From the NCBI GenBank assembly GCA_905221605.1, contig CAJNDS010002382.1:265007-329006 (forward strand): 64,000 bases of DNA, given 5' to 3'. The stretch comes from Symbiodinium natans. Lineage: Eukaryota > Sar > Dinophyceae > Suessiales > Symbiodiniaceae. Position 1 is the stretch's first letter. Every line of letters begins with the position of its first letter. Below, piece by piece: positions 10,692 through 22,400 of the stretch. The notes beneath the pieces are model-generated. The model saw only the letters and a list, made by a program, of their open reading frames with translations, was not told the DNA's origin and searched no databases. Made by a program: the position numbers and the translations under genes.

Positions 10692-13337
10692 CTTCTTGAT
10701 CAAGTAGGTGAGGTGGCACTTGCCGCCTCGGTCGCGGAGGCGGCACAAAGAATTGCAATGGTGGTGCCCTGAATTTAGGATTTAGGCTTGACATTTTGGC
10801 CTGATGAGGCTTCCCGGGCTCGGCTCCCTAGCGCCCACCCACTTCAGAAAGCTCTACCTTGGCTCTTAAGGTTTTATAGTCGTGGGGTGGCATGTCACGT
10901 GCACATGATTCATCATGATTCCCAGCTTTTTCGTCCTGGCGTAGGGCTTCCAGTCCAAGCCCTGAGGCTTGGGCAGTAGTAGCGGTTGAAGTGCATGGCC
11001 ATGAAGACCTCGGCGTTGAAACAGGCAATCCCGAAACCCTACAAACCCCAAATAGGCCCTGATGACCTGAACCCACCAATCTGGTAGCATGCTGGACTTC
11101 AGAAACGCGCACCATGATACGCCTCAGGCCCTAAACCCCAAGCCTCTGTAAACCCCCGCCTTCTATGTACAGTACTATATTTCGCCAGATGATCTATAGG
11201 TTCCTGCTCAGCCAGGCACTCCTGGGCCACAGGTCTCGTGGGGGCACTCGCGGCGCAAGCGGGTGACCTGCATCTGCTCAGCTTCACAAGGTTTGTGGGG
11301 TTCGAGGTTTAGTCAGGGGGGGTTTTCGAGGGTTTAGAGGGATTAGTGACTAAAGCTTAGTGCGGGGGCTGCCGGGCTGCGGGTCAGGGACGCGGCCCGC
11401 TGCTTTTGTTGCCTTTGAAGACTGTGACCATGTCCACTCAACGTCCAACGTGATCTGTGTACGAAGCTTCTTCGCCTTGTCATTGGAGTCCACTTTGTAG
11501 AACTTCAGAACTGCGAGCTTGACCTGCCCCAGTACGGTGCTGCGCAAGCCCCCAGACACACGCAATGGCCTCGAGACCACAAACAGAACACACCTCGTGA
11601 GAGGATCTGTTGGGCTTGCGGGGCCTTCTTCCTCTTGTGCTTGATCTTCTTTGGCTTGGTGTAGGTCTTCTTCTTGCGCCTGGATTCCACCCCCTTGAGG
11701 TGCATGTGACCTCCTGACCCAAATCTCCTGAGTAGCAACTCCCAGCAACTTGTAAAGCCAAGATCCGACCCTAAAAACCCTGCAAACCCAACCTTGAATC
11801 CTGGAATTCGGCCTCAAGGCCCTTGCCAAGCCGTGAGGAGACTTTCTCGGCAACACCCTCTATCAGACCCCGAAATGCCAACGAGCCAATCGTTGAGCCC
11901 TCATTGTTGAAGCCAGAGTCGCTTCTTGCCGCCTCCGCCTGGGTTTCAAGATAAGGGTCTATGGGGTGTAGTCCTTCTGGCGGCTAGGGAGCTTCGGGCG
12001 AGAGATTTCTTCGATTGCTGGCCGTTGCGCGCCACAGCGCCACACCACCAACCAACTCCCCCCTTACTCTGAATCCAAAGCCCCTGTGTGTCTCCAGAGT
12101 ATCTGCGGCAGAGCCGCGGCTTAGTCCGAAAGCACTCTGCGACCCAGTTGCTGAGCTCTGCAGTGAGCCAGATGGTGGACTCCTCGTCCACGCCACCTGA
12201 CAACGTCTGAGGGGCTGAAGCTAACGTGGCCAAGTCATTTTCTTCATGGAGAAGTGAGAGGCTAAAAGGGTGTTTTAGGTGTACATACCTAGAGTACCCC
12301 AAAAGACACTTAAAGAGGTACGTAAGCAAATCTCCAATGCACACAGGTCACTCAAGGCAGAGCGGCAAAAGAGACCAAGCCCTTTCAAGCCTGAGGCTGT
12401 GGCACTCACCAATCAGTTCCTCATCCCGGAGCGAGCGCCCGCCAAAGATCAGGCACTGCCTGTCCATCCAAAAGTCTATTGAGGATCACGTAACATGAGA
12501 CATTATGCAGCTCGCATGGCTATGGACCACACACCGCTAGAACGCTTAATCGCGCCGAATCCCCGCGAGTTCACTGCTTGAGGCCACCACTCTGCACTAG
12601 GGAAGCACTGAACACCAGCGAGGCGCTCCTGGCAGTGGATTTAGAGTGTGCGGCCAGGAGGGTGCTCTTTCAGAGGATTCAGGATTTTGCACGGTCTCGG
12701 GTATAAGGTTGATTGTGACGGATTGAGGCTATAACTTCTGGATACTTCTGGGCATCTGGGTGGCTTTTTTGCATATGGGAGCATGCCCGGGCTTGAGATT
12801 GGCGTTTGATATGATTACGAGGTTTGCAGGCTCAGGCAGGCTTTCGTGCACTGTCAAGGTAAGCTTACGACTTACGCATGGAGACTCCAACGGACGGCAA
12901 ACGTCATAGTGTTTTGAAGCTACAGGCTTCGGCCTTAGGGTCAACTGGTCCTTCTGTTCTGGAAGTTCTCTGCTTCGCAGCAGACCCTAAGCCCTCGAAG
13001 GTAGGTTCGCAGGGCGCGGAACATGTGCCTGTACCATTGCTAGAAGGCCAATTGGCAGACTCGAGAGCGGCCCGAAATTGTGTGAAGCCCTGCCTTCACC
13101 GGGAACCTTATAAGCCACTCAAAGCTGCATATGCCCTACAAAAGCCCGCTCTTCGTTGAATGCTGTTAAGACTTCTAAGAGGTACTTCTCAAGTACCCTA
13201 AACCCTAAACCCCAAACCCCAAAACCCAAAAACCCTTCTGGCTCAACGTTGTGCACCTTCAAGCTTGCGACGCTCTCGGTGGCAGCGGGCTCCACGCAGT
13301 GCGTGGTGCCCGCGACGTCGCGGACGAAGAGCCGCAT
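10692..13337 (-). CDS. RPS27A-like: FUBI-like ubiquitin fold fused to ribosomal protein eS31 (RPS27a), copy A
   Basis: The product is a small-subunit ribosomal protein made as a fusion with a ubiquitin-like leader. Exons placed by joining phases (minus strand): 13257-13337 (MRLFVRDVAGTTHCVE...SLK), 12404-12459 (QCLIFGGRSLRDEEL), 12152-12196 (GVDEESTIWLTAEL), 11923-11938 (GGGK micro-exon), 11625-11679 (RKKKTYTKPKKIKHKRKK), 11476-11523 (VKLAVLKFYKVDSNDK), 11220-11267 (VTRLRRECPHETCGPG), 10975-11008 (VFMAMHFNRYYC), 10692-10726 (GKCHLTYLIKK). The last three form the eS31 C4 zinc finger, CX4C then CX2C. Donors are GC at most sites, GT after exon 1 and after CGPG. The second exon, 26 nt in copy B, was not found at the matching place; 12832-12863 (32 nt, VHESLPE) is a weak candidate. 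The reading after KK is uncertain and a short last exon is likely. A tandem duplicate lies upstream. Confidence 0.87.
11923..11938 (-). CDS. 16-nt micro-exon of eS31 fusion copy A (Gly-Gly processing site)
   Basis: The 16 bases read GC GGA GGC GGC AAG AA between an AG acceptor and a GC donor. They complete a Ser codon begun in the previous exon and give Gly-Gly-Gly-Lys, finishing with a Lys codon shared with the next exon. The joined peptide AEL-S-GGGKK-RKKKTYT restores the Gly-Gly cleavage site and the basic start of eS31. Copy B has the same 16-nt exon at 17254-17269. Confidence 0.85.
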
Positions 13338-13718
13338 GGCAAACTCAGCATGAAGGCATCGAAGACTTTGTCAGGGTTTTCCTGGGGTCTTAGCGTAGCC
13401 ACAGCACTTGGACAGGGAACGAGATATGGGGGGGGTTTTCGAAAATAGGGGGTACATCTTTTTGGAGGGGGTCCTATATTGAGGACCCTTGATTGTTTTG
13501 GGATGCTCTGACATCAGCTGCAGTGTCCGTTAAGCGCCCGGCAAGAACCGCGACGCCGATGATGGCCCAGCTCTGTGGCTCAGATGCGGCAGAGGTGCAC
13601 AGCAAGTCTGCCCAATCTTCTTCTTCCTATGAAAGCAGATCCTTGAAATTAGGGTCTGGGGAGTATCACGAGCTAGGCGATGACGGTGTGTGATGAGGCT
13701 GGCAGTGGACTGGCATGC

Positions 13719-13756
13719 TCAAGCTCAAGCTCAAGCTCAAGCTCAAGCTCAAGCTC
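13719..13756 (+). repeat. (CAAGCT)n hexanucleotide repeat
   Basis: About six perfect CAAGCT units lie between the two eS31 genes, upstream of copy A exon 1. They might be part of its 5' region, but nothing shows a function. Confidence 0.9.
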
Positions 13757-14735
13757 GACGACTCAACGCGCAATGGACAAAATCAGGCCTCCCCGTCCAA
13801 TCCCATGAGACATACAGCATTGGCTGCAAGTGCGGGATGTCTCGCTGCCCTGCGGCTCCCCCGATGAGCGCTTTAGCGCATCGCCCCATCGTCATCTGCC
13901 AGTGCGAAGCAGGTTGGCCAACAGGGGCTGCAGTGAGTGGCTGGACCTAGCAGCATGAGCCCCACACCCGGCCAGCGGTGTGAAGTTTGCCTTGGAGACG
14001 CACTTCGGCAAACTCGGGTAGGGCGAGTATGCCGAACGGCATTTGGAAGAAGAGTGCTCATGCTCGTCATGCACAACTAAACTAAAGATCCTAAACGAGA
14101 CGGGCCAAAAGGATTCCAGATTTACAGGGCCAATCAAATCCCAAAACTTTTTGGTTCTAAGTGTCACTTAGCAGACCCTTATGCTGGGGATTCTTTTGTG
14201 AGGGCTCACCCTTCGGATCCCTAAGATTAGGCAGCTATGACCATCAACATGCTCCGACTGCGGCCGAACCACACGCGCATCGATAGCACTCACAAGTCCG
14301 ACCCATGTCGCGGCTTCTGCGGCGGACACAGGGTCAACAACCCATCGGTGGGTCAGCTGAACAGCTGAAAAAAGCTGAAAGGAAATACGACTTCATTCCT
14401 AGGGTCCTAAGGTTCGCAGTCCAAAACAGCCATCTTCCACTCTTTTCACCATGCGCTGCCCGCAGTCTGCCACTTCGCCACCTCACTTGTCCTCCTGCAA
14501 TTCGAGAGATTTCTCCAAACCATCAAACCCCCGGACAAACCCTGGTCACGGCCGGGGATCAGTTTAGGGTATCAGGGAAGCTCCAGGGTTCATCGTCCTT
14601 TGGTAGAAGAGCTTGCGGGTAGCACAAGGTGTATGCATGTAGGGCTTCTGAAGGGAGGAGAATGGCAATCCTTTCGGCCGCCTGAGACTGGGAGTTCAGG
14701 GAACAGGGTTGAGGGCTTGTTTTATGAAAGGGGTC

Positions 14736-17700
14736 CTTCTTGATCAGGTACGTCAGATGGCACTTGCCACCTGGAGAGCCAAGGGCACGTGGAGAACTTG
14801 CAACATCCTAAGCCGGGCTGGAAATGAGAACCTCTTCGTCCCCGACACGACTTACTGTGAACAGAAAGAGGCTGCAAGCACAGGCATGGACCACCAACCT
14901 TCCTCCAAAGATTCTGTGCGCTTGCAGTCTATAAGTATTTTGCAAGTTGCTTGCCCACCATATGTGCTTAATGTCAGAAGGTGTGTGCTACTCTTCGTGG
15001 CGTTTACTCTGACGAAACCTAAAGAATCCTTCTCAAAATCGCCGCGAGCTTCCAAGACATCTTTCGACTTCCACTAGAAGTCTCCCACTGTTTTCAGCGT
15101 GTGTGAATGAAGGTCCCTTCTGCGGTTTCGTTTATGATACGGAGCCTTAAATTCGGGGTGGTACCACACGACCCCCTGCAAACTCCCTAAACCCACTTTG
15201 AGCGGGGGCAGGTGGCGCGCGGTTCTCTGAGGCCCAATCAGTAGTAGCGGTTGAAGTGCATTGCCATGAACACCTTGGAAACACCGTAGAGCTCACAAGA
15301 GTTTTGGCGGTTCTAGGGGATTCATGGGTTTTGGGTTTTCAGGGCTTCATACAGGGGTTTCGGGTTTAGGACTGGTTCAGGTTCCTGGAAATCGGGCATA
15401 AGGACCTGAGGGCCATGTCTGGCTGCAAATTCCACCCTCTTTACCTCAAATTAAACTCCCCCAAAACATACTGTTGGATAGTACGGAATGAACGAATGGT
15501 GCATGTTTTCCTACTAACCAACAGCAAAACATGCCGTCACAACCCGAAAGCCCTAAACCACCAAAACCCCTAAACCCCGCCAAAAAAACCTCGCAACCCT
15601 CTTGAAACTCCTAAAACACCTCCTAATCCCCTTATAAACACCCCCAAAACCCTGAAGTCCCTCAAAAGTCCCTCAAAAGCCCCTCAAAAGTCCCTCAAGA
15701 GTTTAAAATTCCTCAAAAAGTGCGCCTAAGGAAAGGCAGGGGCTCGGGCGCCTGGGCCGCAGGTTTCGTGAGGGCACTCGCGGCGGAGCCGGGTCACCTA
15801 ACAGAGGGCCGAGCGTTTGTAGGGTTTAGGGTTTAGGGTTTAGGGTTTCGGGTTTCGGGTTTCGGGTTTCGGGTTTAGGGTTTAGGGTTTAGGGTTTAGG
15901 GTTTACGGTTTAGGGTTTACGGTTTGGGGCTTGGGGTTTAGGATCCCTAAACTCCCCAAAACCCCCAAACCGACCCCTAAAACCCTCAAACCCCAGACCG
16001 CCTACAAGCCCCAGGGTGTAAGGCTCAGGGTTTGTGATTTTCATGGGCGTGGGCTAGGCTCAGGGCTTTTGAGCCTAATCCTGACACCAAATCCGAATTT
16101 AAAAAGTAAGAATAACCATCTCAAAATCCGACACCCTCACAGCCTGCGGCCCCTAGCTAGCAACCCTGCTTTCGGGAACCTACACGGAGGCAAGGGAAGG
16201 TTGGAGCTTGACAGACAGTGGGTTTGGCACATGAAAAGTGATGACCATGAACCCCCAACATGTTCAGTGGGTGCTGCACACGCACGACAGCATTGTGGAC
16301 CCGAACAGACTGTGATGCTGCAACTTCGGGTGTTTGTATGGCTTGTGGCAGTTTCACACTAAGCATACACAGCAACAGCATGTCGCAAACACAAGGTCAA
16401 TATGCCGGAAGGCTTGCATACTTGACTAATAGAATTGTCTCAAGAGAGCACAACTACAACAAGCTCTCCTAAGACAATGTATGTTTTGCACTAGTTGGCA
16501 CAAGTCCCTTTTGCAAACCCTTCCTTGTCGTTGGAGTCGACTTTGTAAAACTTGAGCACGGCAAGCTTCACCTGAAAACTTGCAGTTGGGGCTTTGGAGG
16601 GACCCTTTGCAACCCAGAATGTTGTGCAATACACTTGCAACAGCGACATGACTTGCTCCACCTTCTTCCTCTTGTGCTTGATCTTCTTCGGCTTGGTGTA
16701 GGTCTTCTTCTTGCGCCTGGTCTGACACCACGTTCAGAGCCGCGGCTATCATACGTTTTTGTTGCCGGATGCGATTCGGCGCAGCAGCTTCTTCGGCGTC
16801 TGCCCTGTTGTTTTGTTTGATCGGTATTGGCAGGTCTGCATGTCTTAATCTCAGGACACTACCGCAACCACATCACGTCAGCACCTTGCTCCTATCTACA
16901 CAAGATCAAGAAGGCCTGTGCTGCTTGGACTTCATGTTTCAGACCAGGTCTTGCATTGGGATGTACCGTAGACAGCTTTGATCAAAACCCTTCCCGATCG
17001 CAGATGCATCGTTCAGGGAGTCGGTCCCTCAACATCCGCCTGCCTAGCTAGCAGTCAGCGTATTAGTATTTTGCTACTGACTAAACCGACTCAAACAGTT
17101 CTCCAAATGACGGCACCTTTTGCTGTCCCCTAGATGCAGAAGGGGTCGGAGTATAATCGGGATCTAAAGAATGTACCGTCATCATATGAACTCACCAAAT
17201 TCTTCCTCAAGTTTGCCCGTCAGCCCCAAGGGATCTTTACCAAGTCAAGGCTCTTCTTGCCACCGCCACCTGAGTTCGATACTCGGCAATGGCTCCTGAT
17301 GAAATGTTAGTTCTGCCTTTCCCTGCAAACTTGTGACCAGCTGTCTAGATGATCGTTCCTTGCCCCCCTTGTATTGCCCAACAAAGGGCCCATCAGTCAG
17401 AGAACTAAGTTAACTAAACCTGACAAACCTGAAGCCCCTCATCCAGACCTGTTAACCCCTCCAGCAGTCAGGCGGCACAGCTCGGCCGTCAAGAAGAGGG
17501 TCGACTCCTCCTCTACACCGCCTGCGCAGTGTGTTGTGAACTGAACAGTATGCTCGCACAAGCTCTTCGAGGCACACTAGCGAGAACGCTGATAGCTGGT
17601 TTTCGCAGCAGCGGGTTCTAAGGGCTTGCAGGGGATGGTCGTGTCTGGGCCACACGCTTCAGGGCTGTGGGTCATCGAAAGGATGTTGCGTCCCAATCCT

Positions 17701-18584
17701 GGTGTAGGTGCTTGTAAGCCCTAGAGCTGCACTCATTTTTTGGCGACACTTGGGATGTCCCTTATGTACCCCAAAGTCTCACAATACTAGGTTTCCTTCA
17801 TGTTTTGGGAAGCACTTTAAGTGGAACATGGGCTACCAGAAACCAGGAGGTTGGGGAAGAGTAGCCGCAAACGTGGCTAAGTGGCACTCGGACAGCAGGA
17901 CTTCATCCGGCAGCGAGGAACCGCCAAAGAGAACTGCAAGCCTCACGCCGTGGCACCAGAGGGTTTAGTCCTATGTATACTGCTTGCAAGGAAGGAATGC
18001 AAAAATCAGACATTCTTATCATGGAGGACACCTTGGAATCCTGACAATGAACGAATCCAGGCGACGCCTCGGACCCCTAAACTTACAGTTGCTCGGTAGG
18101 GAATGGAGGGTGTGTCACAATGATTCCTATTGTTGTTGTGAATACTATTCGTTACTATTCCTTCATTCCCTGCGAACCAACACCGCAACCAACAGTACGT
18201 AAACCGAGCAGCTCGTCCGCAGATTCGGCGACCCGGGCCTCCACCGAAGTTCGGGGAGTTGGGGCGGAAGAGCTCGGGCTTGGGGTTTGGGATTGTGCAT
18301 TTGTGCATACGGTTTTAAGGCTTGTCCGATGGACCAAGTCTGCCCGTCTGGCGAAGACCGCTTGCTGCCTGTTGACCTCTCATCATCTCAACGAAACGAG
18401 ATCCCCCTCTGTTATCCTCTACTATATAAGCCCCAAGATGCCCTGCTGCCGGGCACTGTGGAGCTTCTGATTTCTGGTTCTGGTGCCGGCATACCGATCC
18501 GGCCTTCAGCGCCCCAACAGTGTCGTTCGCGCTGCACTCGACAAGCCGCGTGTCACCCGCCACATCGCGCACGAAGAGACGCAT
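14736..18584 (-). CDS. RPS27A-like: FUBI-like ubiquitin fold fused to ribosomal protein eS31 (RPS27a), copy B
   Basis: Ten exons join in frame on the minus strand: 18504-18584 (MRLFVRDVAGDTRLVE...ALK), 18213-18238 (ARVAESADE), 17886-17941 (LAVLFGGSSLPDEVLLSEC), 17477-17521 (GVEEESTLFLTAEL), 17254-17269 (GGGK micro-exon), 16662-16716 (RKKKTYTKPKKIKHKRKK), 16524-16571 (VKLAVLKFYKVDSNDK), 15750-15797 (VTRLRRECPHETCGPG), 15240-15273 (VFMAMHFNRYYC), 14736-14770 (GKCHLTYLIKK). The eS31 half is well conserved, including the four zinc-binding Cys. The leader is nearer to FUBI (the human eS30 partner) than to ubiquitin: L-S-E-C-GVEEEST matches FUBI's G-Q-C-GVE pattern. Donors are mostly GC or GA, with GT after KHKRKK. 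The next intron contains a telomere-like block. Copy B looks intact; a short final exon after KK is probable and not placed. Confidence 0.92.
15815..15937. repeat. interstitial telomere-like array (TTTAGGG)n inside an eS31 intron
   Basis: The run holds TTTAGGG units, then four TTTCGGG units, then more TTTAGGG and TTTACGG units. It lies between the exons at 15750-15797 and 16524-16571 of eS31 copy B, so it is transcribed intron sequence. Confidence 0.93.
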
Positions 18585-20690
18585 GGCCTGCTGTCGAGCT
18601 GGGAAACAATGATTTCGTGTGGAGGTCGGGGTGCAGCCTCAAATTCTGGGAGTAATCGAGTGGACATGGCTTGTGTGGACCCTGCTGAATGGCTCCATTT
18701 CGTTGTCTGTCAAGCATGGCGAAAAGAAAAACATGCGCTCCCTCTACGTTTCTTGGGCATGGGCATTGTGCAAAAAGTAGTAAAAAGAGTCCGATATATG
18801 CCGCGCCACTTCACATGAACGGCCTAAACTTGGCCTGAACTCAAACCGAGTGCCCCACAATCTCCAACGGTTTGTGAAATCGACATACTCCCTGGCTCCC
18901 CTGGTTCTCTCTACTGCAGCCCAAGCGCTACCACAGCCTGTGCCAGGCTCAAGCGGCGCCGCTGATGTTTGAGCCACCGGAAGGCATGGGGTGTAACTAA
19001 CACGTACGGCGGTCCTGTGTATCTGTATCAACAAATATAATCAAGTAAGCAAATATGAATACATATACACAAACAAATACACTAATATGCCTAAATATGT
19101 GCATATATATATATATGCACATATATGCACATTCATTTAGACCTAATGAGAGTCTTATAAGCTCCATGCTCCGAGCTGCAGAGGATCGCGCTGTTTTGAG
19201 CGAGTCGGACCCGGTACTTCGGAAGTTTCTGCCCGTGCAGCCGGTGGAAGGAGCTGCGCCAGCTCTCATCCAGGCCTCCTTGAGCCTTTGAACTGTTAGC
19301 ACCGTTAGAATAAATATCATTCTCCATCGTTAGAACAAATGCCCCACCCGAGACATAGTGTCATCCTCATGGGCTTCCCTCTATCTTCGGCCAAGTTGTT
19401 GATTAAGTCCAAGAAGAGTTCTTGCAAGGGAGGGCGTCTGCCTTCTGTATCTTTCCATGACTGGCTTAGGCTTCTGCTTTGCTGACTGATATCAGGGACT
19501 TGGTGTTAGGTGTTGGGGAGTTGGCTGGCCCACCTCCTTTGGCAATGGCAACACGGCGTCTCCTGCAGAGACCCTGCAAAGGTGGATGGACCCTGGGGCT
19601 TAGGGCTTGGGGGCTTCAAGGGGCTTAAAGGGACCTCCAGATCTTTGTTACTGAATGCCGCCAGGATCCGTTTAAGAATGCGAGCGGATGCTCCTGTACT
19701 TAGCTTCACGCTAGCTGACAAAAACTTGGAGAGTGCGCCCCAGCAGGGGCAGCTGGTTAGCAAGCAGCCCAAGCATAGCGGACACGGCGCCCCAAACAAC
19801 GCATCTCGAATGACACGCACGAGCTGCTTCCAAGTACGAGCCAGAGAGGCCCAAGCAATTATGGTAATCGATCCCTTGTAAACCCACAGAAACATACACA
19901 CAAGCCCATACTTACCCGATGCCCCAAAACACTGGACAGTAATGTGAAAAACTAGGGATTGCATGGGCAACAAACACATGCTGCTGCCCCTGCACATGAG
20001 CCGTGCTCTTGTAGGTGCTTGTTGTTCGCTCCGTTCTCGTTGCCAATGAAACCATACTGCTCCAACCAGCGTTGCGACTTTGCTACATTGACCAGTTGAG
20101 ATCACCATCACCTTGGACAACCAATCCGAAAATGACAAGCTGCGAGGGCCAACCTCGACACGATTCACACTCCAGGAGGAAATACGTAAGCTAAGCACTG
20201 AACATGAGCACTGCTCATGCGACGCTCAAGCACACAGCTTGCTGCAGAACTCACATAGTCACTGTACCAGTTGAGGTCCAAAGCATGGTGGGAGCGGTAC
20301 GGCAGCTGTATGGACTGCTAGTAGAACATAAGAACGCAGAGAGTGGTGACTCAGCTGGCTTTGCTGGACCTTGGGAATGCTCACTCGAGCGGGCAAGCGT
20401 CCTTGAATTATGGTTTTTCTGCGCTCTCTGTGGAGACGTCGTCTGCCTTGCACGGTTTTGGTTCACAAAGGTTCGTGCAACAGGCATGTAGGGCCTAGGC
20501 AGAATCACTACGGGCGTCGGATGGTGACATTTTCTGGTGTCATCTTCTGCAAGCCTCGGCTATCTGCAGGGCACTATGCAAACCATGCAGGCGGAGCCAA
20601 ACCCTCAAGAATGTTCAGAACACCGAAGCATGGGTTTACACTACATATCCCATACTCCTAAAAATGTCACTGCTTGTACTACTTGTTATT
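18585..20690. other. spacer between Lon 3' end region and eS31 copy B
   Basis: No gene was assigned. A 230-codon minus-strand frame (19506-20198) contains an RVIRDALFG stretch and a Cys-rich CPLCLGCLLTSCPCWG stretch; it could be real or chance. A plus-strand fragment at 19150-19290 (SSMLRAAEDRAVLSESDPV) is also exon-like. A short palindromic TA run sits at 19095-19122. Confidence 0.4.
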
Positions 20691-21679
20691 GTTACAAAAA
20701 TGGAATGACTTTGATCAGTACTAGTTCCTAGCTGTCATCTACCCAATTACCCAGGGCCCGGCCTTGAAGGCCACGTCAAAGACATCGTCGTAATGAGTGG
20801 CAAAGTGGACCTGAGGCTCTCGGCCAGTATGCAACAACAATATCCCGCCATTTACATAGTAGAACTTGTTTCAAAATGAATATAACAAGCCCTATTGACA
20901 AAAGCAAACAGCTACTCCGACATTATACCTTTTTTGGCGCATCGGTTGTCCCAATAGCTGTCCATTCAATCAAAACAATTAAAAATGCCTAACATCGAAG
21001 TATGGGAGCCGTATTACCTGAATTATGCGCATCCTAACTTGGGGTGACTTGTATGCTTGCGAGTACCTCTCTGTCAGTTGGACGTCGCAAAACATGTACG
21101 TATATACACGGCGAGATATGCGGCGCTTTGCGTTTGATTATATTCTAAACTACTGAATAGAAAATCCTAGAACAATACATTTAATCATGTTTGTTCCCCA
21201 CGGTAAACGCTAAATGACTACTTAGGTAAACATAATTGGAGGTCAGTCACAGTGATTACACTACTTGTGTATTAAGCTGGCAATTTCATCTTGACACAGC
21301 AAAATGTACTGCCGTCCTTCATTCCCTTCCAATATTACCGTCCTTCAGAATAGCAAAGCCCATTCAATCAGTATAGTTGACATCCAAGTTAATCAAACCA
21401 AAAAAGCATGTACATTTGAAACCGGCGCACCTAACATCTACCTCGCAAAGGACATAATCCAAACAATTCTCCTCGAGCCATAGAATAAACCAAAGATGCT
21501 TGTTCTTGTTGAGTATTGTCATATACGACCCATAGGAAGTACTGTTCACAAGTAAGTAGTTGAATAAACAAGCATAGAGACAACATCCTATAGTGTTGAC
21601 AGTGGATTAAAGAGCATAGCCATGTACAACGGGTTGCAATACTGCACTTTACCGAGAAAAACACATCTGTATAATATTT

Positions 21680-21748
21680 ATATTATATATATATATATAT
21701 ATTATATGTGTTATATTTATATATATACATATATATATATATATATGA
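21680..21748. repeat. (TA)n microsatellite
   Basis: Near-pure TA with a few TG interruptions, ending in TATGAACCCCCCCCC. Confidence 0.9.
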
Positions 21749-21942
21749 ACCCCCCCCCTCAGCGACCTGCCCTGTTTAGGCCTTTTTGCCAAAAAAGAAC
21801 AACGAAGGCCCAAAAGCCGCGTAGTTCATCACCGGGTATTGAAGGACACCGACCCCGATAAGCCAGCATTGGATCAATCTACATTTTGAATCCGAAGCCG
21901 ACAATGCTGTTTTTAGATGTTTAGATCTGTGGTTTTTCTATG

Positions 21943-22400
21943 CAAATTGTGCGTTTGAAGGGCAATTTAAGTTTTGTTTTGAGCAACTAATGTATTTATA
22001 CAATTGTGTTTGGACGAGGCAAAGTACTCATCAAATAGTGAAACGTTTTCTTGATTCTATGCGAATATAACTGCTAGAGTAATTATTAAGCAAGGAGCCC
22101 AATTTGACTCAAGGGAATACTATTCAAAGGAGCATACTCAACCAAAATACGAAATAGACACCATTCTCAACCAAAATATGGCGAAGTGTGCGTTTAAAGG
22201 GCAAATAATGCTTTGTTGAACAACTACTGTATTTATACGATTGTGTTTGTACGGGCAAAGTATTAATCAAATACTATCTGAAAAGCCCCCTGAAATACCT
22301 TATGTTTACATATTCATGAAACATTTTCTATTTTTGAAATAATCATTCCATGCGAATCTAACTACTAGAGTAAGTATTAAGCAACTAGAGATTCTCTGGT
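21943..22400 (+). repeat. 239-bp tandem repeat, two clear copies
   Basis: GTGCGTTTGAAGGGCAA at 21949 recurs as GTGCGTTTAAAGGGCAA at 22188. Both are followed by GTATTTATAC-ATTGTGTTTG, CAAAGTA-T-ATCAAATA and GCGAAT-TAACT-CTAGAGTAA in the same order. A worn third copy may continue to about 22575 (CCGTGCGAATTTAGC). Confidence 0.8.

Noticed and set aside
11350-11856. 168-codon minus-strand frame containing a VKLAVLKFYKVD peptide
   Set aside because: Only the 48 bases at 11476-11523 are coding in that frame; the rest reads introns and, out of frame, the neighbouring eS31 exon.
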